From Arenibacter sp. 6A1 (GTDB lineage Bacteria > Bacteroidota > Bacteroidia > Flavobacteriales > Flavobacteriaceae): 64,000 nt of DNA. The first letter of the stretch is position 1; each line of letters begins with the position of its first letter. A program made the translations under genes and the position numbers. The stretch is from NCBI RefSeq assembly GCF_012272855.1, contig NZ_JAAXCQ010000002.1, positions 186,001 to 250,000 on the forward strand, in the 5' to 3' direction. Below are positions 36,515 through 45,780 of this stretch, in pieces. Below the pieces are notes generated by a model. The model was not told the DNA's origin. It saw only the letters and a list, made by a program, of their open reading frames with translations, and did not search any database.

Positions 36515-36558
36515 GTAACTCCTGTTTTAGTAAAAGCAAGTTCTTTTCAGAACTACCA

Positions 36559-36597
36559 AAAAGATCGGCCCGTCTATTGCGATGGCCGATCTTTTTT
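36559..36597 (+). terminator. terminator after the M60 peptidase
   Basis: AAAAGATCGGCC/GGCCGATCTTTTTT, 12-bp stem with a 13-base loop. The remaining 350 bp before the next gene hold only dispersed repeat copy 4. Confidence 0.9.
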
Positions 36598-36696
36598 AAT
36601 GGGGCTATGTTTGCCCGGACCCCTCCATTCCTATGCCTATTCCCTCAATATCCGCAATGATTACACCTGTATTCTCAAGAATATAGATACTATTTT

Positions 36697-36780
36697 TGCG
36701 TTAAGGATCGCGGCGGCATCCCCGCAGCAGCGCAAGGGATATAGCCAAGAGCCTGACCGACGCAGGAGGGAACGCCCTAA
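36697..36780 (-). repeat. dispersed repeat, copy 4 (reverse orientation)
   Basis: Reads TGCGTTAAGGATCGCGGCGG, CATCCCCGCAGCAGCGCAAG, GGATATAGCC, GGAGGGAACGCCC on the plus strand, the reverse complement of copies 1-3. Confidence 0.8.
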
Positions 36781-36945
36781 TTAAAATGCCAATGATGGGT
36801 AGCGCTATAGAATTTTATCTATTTAGATTCTCCAAAATAATGGCCTAAATTCCTTATTTTTCAAGCTTCAAGATCATTTAAAAATAAATGACGTCACTGA
36901 ATACCGACTAAGAATAGATTGTTCTTAAACACTTAAAATATTTTA

Positions 36946-37518
36946 ATGAAGCCTACATTTATCCAAGACCAAACCTTTTCGGGCATAGATTTTACACTAA
37001 CTCCTTTAGCGAAGGGAGAATATGACAACTGTACTTTTATAGGATGCTCCTTTTCCGAGGCCGAGGTGTATAACAATAGTTTTTTGGAGTGCGAGTTCGT
37101 GGAATGCGATTTTAGCAATGCCAATATAACCAACACCTCTTTTAACGAAGTTCTCTTTACAAAATGTAAATTATTGGGTTTGAGATTCGATAAATGCAAT
37201 CCTTTTTTGCTGTCTTTTAAATTTCAGGAGTGCAACTTAAACTTGGCTTCTTTCTACAATATGACCCTTAAAAAAATAATTTTCGATACTTGTAAATTGC
37301 ACGACGTAGATTTTTCGGAAACCAATTTAACGGGGGCAAGTTTTAACCACTGCGATTTACAAAGAACAGTCTTCGAGAATACTATATTGGAAAAAACCGA
37401 TTTTAGGACCGCTATTAACTATAGTTTGGACCCTGAAAAAAACAGGCTTAAAAAAGCAAAATTCTCCAAAGAAGGTGTGGGCGGGCTTCTACAAAAATAC
37501 GATATAAGCATTCAGTAG
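36946..37518 (+). CDS. pentapeptide-repeat protein, Qnr/McbG-like size
   Basis: A protein of 190 residues built largely of pentapeptide repeats with Phe/Leu at the centre: DNCTFIGCSFSEAEVYNNSF, CEFVECDFSNANITNTSF, HDVDFSETNLTGASFNHCDL. They form a right-handed beta-helix that can mimic B-DNA. A break around 80-90 (CKLLGLRFDKCNPFLLSF) and a C-terminal dimer-like segment recall Qnr and McbG, which protect DNA gyrase. Whether this one does so is unknown. Cytoplasmic, single gene. Confidence 0.85.
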   Translation: MKPTFIQDQTFSGIDFTLTPLAKGEYDNCTFIGCSFSEAEVYNNSFLECEFVECDFSNANITNTSFNEVLFTKCKLLGLRFDKCNPFLLSFKFQECNLNLASFYNMTLKKIIFDTCKLHDVDFSETNLTGASFNHCDLQRTVFENTILEKTDFRTAINYSLDPEKNRLKKAKFSKEGVGGLLQKYDISIQ

Positions 37519-37684
37519 TACTCCACCTCGCGGTAGTCGTTTGTAATTGTTTATTTTGTATCTTGAGCCTATCCCCCGATACTGAAACCAAATCCCCTTA
37601 CCTTCTTAATCTATAAGAGCGGCTATATTTTAAAACTAGGAACCTACAAGGATACGCTGTGAACTGGAATAATTAGAAACACCC

Positions 37685-38074
37685 ATGCTTAGTTTAAACA
37701 AAGTACACCATATCGCCATAATCGCTTCGGACTACGAAAGATCTAAGAAATTTTATGTAGAGGTCCTTGGGCTAGTCCCTACCCTAGAAGTCTATAGAGA
37801 GGAAAGAAAATCGTATAAACTGGATTTAGCATTGGATGGGGAATATGTTTTAGAATTATTTTCCTTCCCCGACACCCCAAATCGATTATCGAGACCTGAA
37901 GCAACCGGACTAAGGCATTTGGCCTTTGAAGTAGATGATGTACAAAGTGCGGTGCAACAATTAGCTTTATATGGCGTTGTTGCAGAGCCGATACGCTTGG
38001 ATGAAAATACACAAAAGCAATTCACTTTTATTTTTGATCCTGACAATTTACCGATAGAACTATACCAAAAATAA
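37685..38074 (+). CDS. VOC-family protein, GloA2/YaeR type
   Basis: A glyoxalase-fold protein of 129 residues. The metal-binding set is complete: His 8 (KVHHIAI), Glu 57 (YVLELF), His 78 (GLRHLAFE) and Glu 125 (LPIELYQK), as in GloA2. The motif DYERSKKFYVEVLGL is typical. Substrate not established; glyoxalase I activity is possible. A zinc-ribbon gene follows after 38 bp and may be co-transcribed. Confidence 0.85.
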   Translation: MLSLNKVHHIAIIASDYERSKKFYVEVLGLVPTLEVYREERKSYKLDLALDGEYVLELFSFPDTPNRLSRPEATGLRHLAFEVDDVQSAVQQLALYGVVAEPIRLDENTQKQFTFIFDPDNLPIELYQK

Positions 38075-38112
38075 GGTCTGTTATACACCAACCAACTTAA
38101 CAATAATAAAGA

Positions 38113-38463
38113 ATGGAAAAACAATGCTTAGAGTGCGGGGATAAGATTGTGGGTCGGATAGACAAAAAATTCTGTTCGGATTACTGTCGCAATTCATACA
38201 ATAACAAATTGAACAAGGACAGTAAAAACCTTATCAGAAATATTAACAACCGACTTCGAAAAAATTATAGGGTCTTGGACAGTTATCCCTTAAAGGAAGG
38301 AAAAACAAAAACGACCAAAACCCGTTTATTGGACAAAGGCTTTGATTTTGAGTACCTAACCAACCTTTACACCACAAAAAAAGGGACTACTTATTATTTT
38401 GTCTACGATTTGGGATATCTCCCCTTGGACAACGACTATTATATGATTGTAAAACGAGAATAA
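38113..38463 (+). CDS. small zinc-ribbon protein
   Basis: A protein of 116 residues. An N-terminal zinc ribbon (CLECGDKI, then FCSDYCRNSYNN: two Cys-x2/3-Cys pairs) is followed by a basic helix and a C-terminal domain ending YLPLDNDYYMIVKRE. It is widespread in flavobacteria as a DUF2116-like Zn-ribbon protein; function unknown. The basic linker suggests nucleic-acid contact. Confidence 0.75.
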   Translation: MEKQCLECGDKIVGRIDKKFCSDYCRNSYNNKLNKDSKNLIRNINNRLRKNYRVLDSYPLKEGKTKTTKTRLLDKGFDFEYLTNLYTTKKGTTYYFVYDLGYLPLDNDYYMIVKRE

Positions 38464-38477
38464 GCCCCTAGCATGCA

Positions 38478-38939
38478 CTACCAACTGTGTCCACTTAATT
38501 TTAAAGCTGCAATAACAATATCCTTACGACTGATCTGTCCTACTAAAATACCATTTTGCATTACAGGCAACCTTCTTCTTTTATGTTTATCGAAAATTCC
38601 TGCTGCATCAAAAATGGTCATATCATACGGAATGGTATCTATCTCGGTACTCATAAAACGCTCTACGTTTTTGTCTAATATAGGTTGATTAAAATACCGA
38701 CTTTCCGAAATTTGTTTCATACAATCGGCTTCTGAAATTATACCGATTAGTTCGCCTTTACAATCCAATACCGGTCCACCCGAAATATGGTGTTTGGCAA
38801 ATAGCTCCATCACTTCTAAAATAGATTGTTCCGGTTTAAAGGTGATTAATTTTTTAGTCATATAGTCTGCTACTAAAATGGGAGCATCAAATTCCTTTTT
38901 AACTGCTTTGCGCACTCCCTGAAAACTTTTTATTCCCAT
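38478..38939 (-). CDS. CBS-domain pair protein
   Basis: A protein of 153 residues with two CBS motifs: about 20-75 (YMTKKLITFKPEQSILEVME, HHISGGPVLD, GIISEADCM) and about 90-148 (MSTEIDTIPYDMTIFDAAGI, RRRLPVMQNGILVGQISRKDI). The pair normally binds adenine nucleotides and regulates a partner; no enzyme domain is attached here. Its 3' end converges on the zinc-ribbon gene with 14 bp between. Confidence 0.88.
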   Translation of the reverse strand: MGIKSFQGVRKAVKKEFDAPILVADYMTKKLITFKPEQSILEVMELFAKHHISGGPVLDCKGELIGIISEADCMKQISESRYFNQPILDKNVERFMSTEIDTIPYDMTIFDAAGIFDKHKRRRLPVMQNGILVGQISRKDIVIAALKLSGHSW

Positions 38940-39151
38940 AAATGTCGTTTTAGATTAATTTGAAATATAGTACTTTATTCGCAATTAGACAACTTATTAA
39001 TATATATGCCTATTTATTGATAACTATATAATATAAATATTGCATTTTTAGCATTGTTGGTTTTTTATAAATCGTACCCTTTATAACTGTATGTGAAACA
39101 AAAAGGGTTAAACGCCAAGAATTTCTTACTTTTAAGTTTTATCCAGATTTT

Positions 39152-41434
39152 ATGAAAAACATTCATTCTGTTAGCAGTTTACTACTGCTTTTACTGGCCA
39201 TCTTTTGGAGTTTTAAGAGTAGTATGCCCACCTATACTCCCCATACTCCAATTGCCGACACCAAGTTTTCTACGGACCGCGCTCTTGTACACGTAGAAAA
39301 CATGTCGAAAGAACCGCATGCCGTCGGGTTTCCTGCCCATTCCGATGTTAGGGAATACCTTATTTCAGAATTGAAGAACCTAGGATTGCAGCCTAGCATT
39401 CAGGAAGGGTATACGGCGGGCGACTGGGGCAACTTAAGCAAGGCCACTAATATATTGGCCCGAATAAAAGGCAGTAGCCGTGGGAAGGCATTACTATTGC
39501 TTTCTCATTACGACAGTAGTCCACATTCATCTTTAGGGGCCAGTGATGCCGCTAGTGGGGTCGCTACCATTTTGGAAGGGGTCCGTGCCTTTTTACAAGA
39601 AAACAACCGCCCAAAAAACGATATCATTATTCTTTTTACCGACGCTGAAGAATTGGGACTTAACGGAGCCGACCTTTTTGTGAACCAACATCCATGGGCA
39701 AAGGAAATTGGCCTAGCCTTAAATTTTGAAGCCCGTGGTAGCGGTGGCCCCTCCTATATGCTCATAGAAACCAATAAAGGAAATGCCAACCTTATCAAGG
39801 AATTCACGGCGGCCAATCCGCAATTCCCCGTTGCCAATTCTCTAGTGTACAGCATTTACAAAATGCTTCCCAACGATACCGACCTTACTGTTTTTAGGGA
39901 AGATATGGACATAGAAGGTCTCAATTTTGCCTTTATAGACGACCATTTTGATTACCATACCTATAGAGACAATTACGACCGACTAGACCGGAATACCTTG
40001 GCACATCAAGGGAGTTACCTTATGCCGCTATTGAAACATTTTAGTGAGGTCGATTTAGGGGGATTGAAATCTATAAATGATACTGTTTATTTTAATGTTC
40101 CCTTTTTTAAAATAGTATCCTACCCCTTTGAGTATATTTTCTCCATGTTACTTATGGCAGTGGTCTTCTTCATCCTTTTAATGATTCTCGGATTGCGAAA
40201 GAAGCGACTGAATATAAAAGAAATTGCCCTGGGTGCCATTCCCTTGTTTCTTGCCTTGATCATTAATGGACTCCTGGGCTACTTTGCATGGCCGGTTTTA
40301 AAATGGGCCTACCCCGAATATCAAGACATTTTACACGGCTTTACCTATAATGGGTATAGCTATATTGCTGCTTTCACACTGATTTCTGTTGGTGTTACTT
40401 TTTGGTGCTACCACAAATTTGGAAAGGGAAGCACTCAAAATTTACTGGTAGCCCCATTACTCTTGTGGCTCCTTATTTGTGGCGGACTAGCGTTCTATTT
40501 AAAGGGCGGTAGTTTCTTTATTATTCCTGTTTATGGTTTACTTGCCTCCTTATTTATCCTTATCAACCAAAAATCGCCACACTCCATTTTAATGCTCCTA
40601 TTAGCCTTGCCCGCTATTTGGATATTTTCTCCATTTATAAAAATGTTTCCCGTTGGCCTAGGGCTAAAAATGATGATCGCCAGCACCCTATTAACAACCT
40701 TAACATTCTTCCTTTTATTACCTATACTGGGTACTTTTAAAAAGAAATTACAATATGCGACCTTGAGTCTACTCCTGGGTATTGGCTTTCTTATAGCGGC
40801 ACATTTTAGTGCATCCTACACCATAGACAGAGCCAATCCTTCGAGTTTGGTTTACCTTTTGGACGCGGACAAGAACCGGGCACACTGGGCTACTTATGAC
40901 CATGTTTTATCGGACTGGACGGCACAATATATCAACAAGAAAAAACAACACCCCCAGCCGAATGAGCACAAGACCCTAAGCAGCAAATACGGCACAGGAT
41001 TTACCCAAATGTCATCAGCGCCCTTAAAATCTATACCTCCTCCATTAATTACCGCGAACAAGGACACCATCATTGGAGCGTACCGTTTTTTAGATATCGC
41101 TATTAGTCCACAACGAGATGTCAACCGATTGGAAATTTTTACCAACGACATTCCTATTTCTAAAGCCATCATTAATACCATACCCTTATCTGATTACTTT
41201 TTAGAACACAGACCAAACGGTAAATTAATTTCGCATTACATCAGTAATAATGAGGGCACCCATTTACAACTAACGATCCCCAAAGACAGTACTTTAGCAT
41301 TAACGATATACGAGGCTTCCAATGACCTGCTTTACAACCCTCTTTTTTCGGTTCCGCAGCGTCCTGAGGATAATATTCCAAAACCTTTTGTACTGAACGA
41401 TGCAGTCATTATCACTAAAACCATAAAATTTTGA
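39152..41434 (+). CDS. membrane-bound M28 aminopeptidase-like protein
   Basis: A zinc exopeptidase of 760 residues with an N-terminal signal anchor. The M28 domain (about 60-310) shows SHYDSSPHSS, LGASDAASGV, FTDAEELGLNGADLF and NFEARGSGGPS, which supply the two-zinc ligands, and YHTYRDNYDRLD. From about 335 to 560 there are eight or so membrane segments. A periplasmic domain closes the protein. It resembles the Fxna/Pff1-type M28 peptidases. It overlaps the next gene by 4 bp (TTGA). Confidence 0.88.
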   Translation: MKNIHSVSSLLLLLLAIFWSFKSSMPTYTPHTPIADTKFSTDRALVHVENMSKEPHAVGFPAHSDVREYLISELKNLGLQPSIQEGYTAGDWGNLSKATNILARIKGSSRGKALLLLSHYDSSPHSSLGASDAASGVATILEGVRAFLQENNRPKNDIIILFTDAEELGLNGADLFVNQHPWAKEIGLALNFEARGSGGPSYMLIETNKGNANLIKEFTAANPQFPVANSLVYSIYKMLPNDTDLTVFREDMDIEGLNFAFIDDHFDYHTYRDNYDRLDRNTLAHQGSYLMPLLKHFSEVDLGGLKSINDTVYFNVPFFKIVSYPFEYIFSMLLMAVVFFILLMILGLRKKRLNIKEIALGAIPLFLALIINGLLGYFAWPVLKWAYPEYQDILHGFTYNGYSYIAAFTLISVGVTFWCYHKFGKGSTQNLLVAPLLLWLLICGGLAFYLKGGSFFIIPVYGLLASLFILINQKSPHSILMLLLALPAIWIFSPFIKMFPVGLGLKMMIASTLLTTLTFFLLLPILGTFKKKLQYATLSLLLGIGFLIAAHFSASYTIDRANPSSLVYLLDADKNRAHWATYDHVLSDWTAQYINKKKQHPQPNEHKTLSSKYGTGFTQMSSAPLKSIPPPLITANKDTIIGAYRFLDIAISPQRDVNRLEIFTNDIPISKAIINTIPLSDYFLEHRPNGKLISHYISNNEGTHLQLTIPKDSTLALTIYEASNDLLYNPLFSVPQRPEDNIPKPFVLNDAVIITKTIKF

Positions 41435-42240
41435 GTAAAAACATAGGTATTATAGGGTGTGGATGGCTAGGGTTGCCCTTAGCCCAATCATTAAAAGAAC
41501 ATGGCCATACGGTATATGGTACAACCACCACTACCGATAAATTAACGCTCCTACAAGATAGTGGGATAGTTCCTTTTCAGGTTTGCTTATCCGAAGGAGG
41601 AATTAGTGGAAACATCCAAGAATTCTTAGCTAATAATGAGGTCTTTATAATTAATGTTCCGCCTAAATTAAGGGGAGCTACTTCTGAAAATTATGTTGAT
41701 AAAATGCGGCATTTATACTCCGCTATAAAAACTAGCGCTATAAAGAAAGTAATTTTCATCAGCAGTACTTCTGTCTATGGTGCTGCCCAGGGAACGCTGA
41801 CCGAAGATACCCTGCCCCAACCCACCACGGAGGCCGGCAAACAAATACTAGCTTCCGAAAATATTTTTAGAAACGACAGTGACCTAAACACTACTATCAT
41901 CCGTTTTGGCGGATTAATTGGCCCAGACCGACATCCAGTATATCAATTGTCGGGAAGAAAAGATCTCACCAACGGTGATCAGCATATAAATCTTATTCAC
42001 TTAAACGATTGTATTAGGGTTATAAGGAGCGTTCTAAAAAAAGACCTATGGGACCATGTCTTCAACGCGGTATATCCACATCATCCGACAAAAAGAGATT
42101 ACTATACGGAAGAAGCCATAAAAAGAGGCCTTGTTCCTCCTAATTTTTTAGACAACAGCACCGAAAAAATCGACAAAATCATAAAAAGTAATCATTATAA
42201 TGTTAAAAACTATCTTTTTCACACCTCGATTATCAGTTAG
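41431..42240 (+). CDS. NAD(P)-dependent epimerase/dehydratase-like SDR
   Basis: A protein of 269 residues of the extended SDR, YeeZ-like group. Rossmann motif IIGCGWLGLPLAQ at the N-terminus and ISSTSVYGAAQGTLTED in the middle. The usual start codon is absent: the frame begins with TTG overlapping the peptidase stop (TTGA), and the conserved Rossmann strand follows at once, so TTG is very likely the true start. Substrate unknown. Confidence 0.82.
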   Translation: MSKNIGIIGCGWLGLPLAQSLKEHGHTVYGTTTTTDKLTLLQDSGIVPFQVCLSEGGISGNIQEFLANNEVFIINVPPKLRGATSENYVDKMRHLYSAIKTSAIKKVIFISSTSVYGAAQGTLTEDTLPQPTTEAGKQILASENIFRNDSDLNTTIIRFGGLIGPDRHPVYQLSGRKDLTNGDQHINLIHLNDCIRVIRSVLKKDLWDHVFNAVYPHHPTKRDYYTEEAIKRGLVPPNFLDNSTEKIDKIIKSNHYNVKNYLFHTSIIS

Positions 42241-42361
42241 TTCACCACAAAAAAACACACTTTCACAACAAACCGAGGCGCTAGCTGTTAAAGTCGCTTT
42301 AGTTCTGGCAATGGTTTAAAATTTGTCCGCTAACTTTACACTAACCAAAAAGCAGAAAATC

Positions 42362-42739
42362 ATGGAAAAAGAAAGGTTAGAACCACAAAAACTCAGAGTG
42401 GCTTTGAAGGCCTTAATTGATAAAAGTTGTTCCCAACCAAACATACCCAAGCGCTTTCAAGAATTTCATATAGCACTAGTTAAAAAAAACTTTAATGCCA
42501 TAGAAGTATCCATAGACTATCATCGTAAAAGAGTCTATATGGATATTGTTTTAGACGACCATGAAAGTGATGTTGCAACGGGCACTCTTATGGTACCGAC
42601 TTTTAGAACCAACCTACTCTATCAAAATTTAAATGAATTTTTAAACTCTTGTATTGAACTAGATTTCGAAAACAGTCCCTTTTATGCCAAACTAATGCAC
42701 AGTTTTAGCATAAAACCGGAAGAACATATTTCTTGTTAG
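42362..42739 (+). CDS. conserved hypothetical protein
   Basis: A protein of 125 residues from MEKERLEPQK (42362); an in-frame ATG 13 codons upstream is less likely because the upstream part reads like leader sequence. Mixed alpha/beta, no signal peptide, no motif I recognise (strands around IEVSIDYHRKRVYMDIVLDD). A strong terminator follows. Confidence 0.6.
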   Translation: MEKERLEPQKLRVALKALIDKSCSQPNIPKRFQEFHIALVKKNFNAIEVSIDYHRKRVYMDIVLDDHESDVATGTLMVPTFRTNLLYQNLNEFLNSCIELDFENSPFYAKLMHSFSIKPEEHISC

Positions 42740-42763
42740 TGCGATTATTACATAACAAATTTT

Positions 42764-42796
42764 AAAAGGGATGCTCCTTGGCATCCCTTTTTTTTT
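42764..42796 (+). terminator. terminator
   Basis: AAAAGGGATGC/GCATCCCTTTT with a 6-base loop and a run of nine or more T. Confidence 0.9.
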
Positions 42797-42821
42797 GCTC
42801 CTCTAAGGATAAATATCCCTC

Positions 42822-42855
42822 TTGGTAAATGGATGGGAATAATTTATTAGTTTTG
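42822..42855 (+). promoter_or_regulatory. Bacteroidota-type promoter of the exported TPR gene
   Basis: -33 TTGG at 42822 and -7 box TAGTTTTG at 42848-42855, at the upper end of the accepted spacing, about 20 bp before the ATG at 42876. Confidence 0.55.
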
Positions 42856-42875
42856 ATGAACTAAAATAGAAAATA

Positions 42876-43571
42876 ATGAAAAACGCAGTACTGGTTTTCT
42901 TGCTTCTGACAGGCTTTGCCAATCAGGCACAAACTAAAAGTGACCTATACAAACACTATGAGGCCTTTTACGACCAAATGAGACTCCAAGGCGATGTAGA
43001 TGGGGTCATTAATGCCTTAACACACTTAAATGTACTTGTTCCCAGCAAAGAACGCATGGACACCTTGGCCTATATTTATGCTAATGACAACCAATATTTA
43101 CAGGCGCTAAATACCATCGGTATCGAAAAAAACGAATCGGATTCGGATTTAGGAGTACAGGTAAAAGCCATGTCCTTGAAGGCTTTAAACCAGCCAAAAA
43201 GGGCATTGGAACAATTTGAAATTCTTTTTAAAAGATCTCCTAATGCCTATTTAGCCTATGAAATGGCCGATCTAAAGATTCAGGTCGGGGACGACAAAGG
43301 GGCAACTGAAAATATAACCTACGGCATTGCCAATGCACAGGACGATATGAAATATGCGTTTTATGAAAGGCAACAACCCTATGAAGTTTCTTTAAAGGCT
43401 GCCCTATTGCACCTAAGGGCTTTGGTAGAGTTTAATAAGGATCAAAACAATCCGGACCAAGCCTTGGCTACCATTGAAGAAGCCCTAAAATTAGATCCTA
43501 ATTTTAACTTGGCCAGCCTAAGCAAACAAGCCTTGGAAGCCAGAAAACAAGAGCTTCAAGCACCAAAATAA
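42876..43571 (+). CDS. exported TPR protein
   Basis: A protein of 231 residues. Signal peptide about 1-19 (ends NQAQ). TPR-like helical pairs follow: QYLQALNTIGIEKNES, LGVQVKAMSLKALNQPKRAL, AYEMADLKIQVGDDKGATEN, NPDQALATIEEALKLDPNF. Likely a periplasmic scaffold; no partner is suggested by the neighbours. It has its own promoter and terminator. Confidence 0.8.
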   Translation: MKNAVLVFLLLTGFANQAQTKSDLYKHYEAFYDQMRLQGDVDGVINALTHLNVLVPSKERMDTLAYIYANDNQYLQALNTIGIEKNESDSDLGVQVKAMSLKALNQPKRALEQFEILFKRSPNAYLAYEMADLKIQVGDDKGATENITYGIANAQDDMKYAFYERQQPYEVSLKAALLHLRALVEFNKDQNNPDQALATIEEALKLDPNFNLASLSKQALEARKQELQAPK

Positions 43572-43610
43572 AATAGTATCCTACCCTATTAGCGCTATTA
43601 TAAAGCTACA

Positions 43611-43636
43611 AAAAACCCACCGATCGGTGGGTTTTT
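43611..43636. terminator. bidirectional terminator
   Basis: AAAAACCCACCG and CGGTGGGTTTTT form an almost loop-free palindrome between convergent genes. Confidence 0.85.
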
Positions 43637-43685
43637 ACTTTTAAGGAAAAGCCTGTTTCTTTTTATCACTTTTAAAAAAATTACG

Positions 43686-44192
43686 CTACTGCGCTCCTAG
43701 TTTTTTAATTACGGCATCATCTTTCTCTTGTTTTAGCTTCACCACCTCTGAAACATTTTCATTGGGGATTACCAGAGAAAGCACATAATGGGCAATTTTC
43801 CATTCTCCATCGATCTTTTTTAATACCCCAGAGCCACGGCAAAGTTTCATTTGGGTATCTAGCAATTCATCAAACCAAACGATATCCTGGGACGCATTGC
43901 TGTAAATATTTCTTTCTACAGCCGTAAAACTCCATGCCTTTCCTTTATCAAAATGAGGTTTTGCATAGGCCATAAAAGCTTCTTTCTGCCAATTTTCATG
44001 AGCATCGGTCCCGATAAAAACGGCATCTTCGGACATAAGATCAAAATACCCCTGAAAATTCGCTTCGGCAGCCGCCTTATGCCAATCGTTTAAGGTGGTA
44101 TTAATTGCGGTTTTATATGCTACTGTAGCCTTTTGCGCCCAAAGCGAAGACGACAAAATGGTCATTAGTCCTACTATAAAAAGTCTATTCAT
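43686..44192 (-). CDS. exported SnoaL/NTF2-like protein
   Basis: A protein of 168 residues with a signal peptide (about 1-19, ends LWAQ) and an NTF2-like cone fold: NTTLNDWHKAAAEANFQGYF, LMSEDAVFIGTDAHENW, then CRGSGVLKKIDGEWKIAHYV. This matches the DUF4440/SnoaL-like group, whose exported members have no agreed function. It overlaps the upstream lipoprotein gene by 8 bp, so the two are one unit. Confidence 0.78.
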   Translation of the reverse strand: MNRLFIVGLMTILSSSLWAQKATVAYKTAINTTLNDWHKAAAEANFQGYFDLMSEDAVFIGTDAHENWQKEAFMAYAKPHFDKGKAWSFTAVERNIYSNASQDIVWFDELLDTQMKLCRGSGVLKKIDGEWKIAHYVLSLVIPNENVSEVVKLKQEKDDAVIKKLGAQ

Positions 44193-44679
44193 CGAAAATA
44201 AGTGTAGAATCCATGGCGCTGTTTACCATGACGTTAAACTGATTTCTAAAAGCGTTATAGGCATGTATCATTTCTATGGTAGCCTCTTTTGTATCGACCC
44301 TATATTCCAAATCTCCTTTTGTTTTTAGGATAAAGGTTTCAAGAACTTTTTGCCTGCTTTTTACCTGAGGGACATCGAATGTTTCCGGATATGGAGATCC
44401 TGCCACCAACTTTTGCTTCTCTATCAAATCTTCGATGACCAGCTTTAAATCTTCCCTGTTCGCGACCTTGTACAAGGACTCAAAAGCAGTTTCTAAACGA
44501 TTAAAGGCTTCCCAATCTTTTACCTCTAAACTAGCCTTACTATTTAAGGTATTGGGTCTTGGAAGCGAGTCTACACTAAAGAAAGTGTCAACGGTTTCAT
44601 TGGAAACCACATTTTTTTTATCCTGGTTACAGGCGGCCAACAATAAGAAGGCCAAGGTAATTGAAAATAATTTTGCCAT
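44185..44679 (-). CDS. conserved lipoprotein
   Basis: Starts at MAKLFSITLAFLL (44679, 164 residues), which gives a normal lipoprotein signal with LLAAC; the frame opens five codons earlier. The remainder is helical (FNRLETAFESLYKVAN, LKLVIEDLIEKQKLV) with no named domain. It is paired with the SnoaL-like gene by overlap. Function unknown. Confidence 0.7.
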   Translation of the reverse strand: MAKLFSITLAFLLLAACNQDKKNVVSNETVDTFFSVDSLPRPNTLNSKASLEVKDWEAFNRLETAFESLYKVANREDLKLVIEDLIEKQKLVAGSPYPETFDVPQVKSRQKVLETFILKTKGDLEYRVDTKEATIEMIHAYNAFRNQFNVMVNSAMDSTLIFDE

Positions 44680-44743
44680 ATAGCGAATGTACAAATTTTA
44701 ATAAAAGCTATCTTAGCCAAAATTTTTATTTAACTACAATTTA

Positions 44744-45685
44744 ATGCAAAAAATGATACTTATTATAGGAGCATGTGGGCAAATCGGAACAGAACTGACC
44801 TTGGCATTACGGGAAAAATTCGGTAATGACCGAGTAGTTGCCAGTGATATAAGAGAAGGTAACGAAAGTTTGATGGCATCTGGTCCTTTTGAAATTTTGG
44901 ATGCTACCAATTATCAGGCCATTGAAAATGTAATAATGCACTACGAAATTGACGAGGTGTATTTAATGGCTGCTATGTTAAGTGCCACCGCAGAGAAGTT
45001 TCCTATGCGGGCTTGGGATTTAAACATGAATTCTCTTTTTAATGTTTTAAATTTAGCTAAAGACAAAAAGATCAGCAAAATATTTTGGCCATCGAGTATT
45101 GCTGTTTTCGGACCAAATACCCCTAAGGAAGACACGCCGCAACATACTATTATGGAACCATCGACCGTATATGGTATCAGTAAACAATCTGGAGAACGTT
45201 GGTGTTCTTATTATTTCAAGAAATACGGCGTAGATGTAAGAAGCGTACGTTACCCAGGCCTGATTAGTTGGAAAACTTTACCAGGGGGAGGTACTACCGA
45301 TTATGCCATAGACATTTATCACAGTGCCCTTGCGGGTAAAAAATTCACCTGCTTCTTAGGGGAGCAGACCAAATTGCCTATGATGTACATGGACGATGCT
45401 ATTAGAGCTACCATAGACATTATGGAAAGTGATGCCGATAACATTAAGGAACGTTCTTCATATAACTTGGCCGCTATGAGCTTTACTCCAGCAGAAATTG
45501 CTCAGAGCATCCAAAAACATATACCTGACTTTGAGATTGATTATGAGCCCGACTTTAGACAGGCCATAGCCGATTCATGGCCAAGCAGTATCGATGACAC
45601 GGAAGCACAAAAAGACTGGAATTGGAAAGCACAATTTACCTTGGAACAGACCACGGTAGAAATGTTAGAAAATTTAAAAAACTAA
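44744..45685 (+). CDS. SDR-type L-threonine 3-dehydrogenase
   Basis: An extended short-chain dehydrogenase of 313 residues: Rossmann motif IIGACGQIGTELT, catalytic VYGISKQSGE (Tyr-x3-Lys), and the signature WPSSIAVFGP, RYPGLISWKTLPGGGTTDYA. This resembles the L-threonine dehydrogenase described from Flavobacterium, which oxidises L-threonine to 2-amino-3-ketobutyrate and is unrelated to the zinc Tdh of E. coli. It would feed threonine into glycine and acetyl-CoA. Single gene with a strong terminator. Confidence 0.85.
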   Translation: MQKMILIIGACGQIGTELTLALREKFGNDRVVASDIREGNESLMASGPFEILDATNYQAIENVIMHYEIDEVYLMAAMLSATAEKFPMRAWDLNMNSLFNVLNLAKDKKISKIFWPSSIAVFGPNTPKEDTPQHTIMEPSTVYGISKQSGERWCSYYFKKYGVDVRSVRYPGLISWKTLPGGGTTDYAIDIYHSALAGKKFTCFLGEQTKLPMMYMDDAIRATIDIMESDADNIKERSSYNLAAMSFTPAEIAQSIQKHIPDFEIDYEPDFRQAIADSWPSSIDDTEAQKDWNWKAQFTLEQTTVEMLENLKN

Positions 45686-45695
45686 TTTACTTCAT

Positions 45696-45737
45696 AAAAA
45701 AAGACCTAAAACGAATTGTTTTAGGTCTTTTTTTTTA
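45696..45737 (+). terminator. terminator
   Basis: AAAGACCTAAAAC/GTTTTAGGTCTTT with a short AATT-type loop and a long T run. Confidence 0.92.
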
Positions 45738-45780
45738 ACGACAGTTTATACCTGATCTTTTTAATCAGAATTTCACTATC

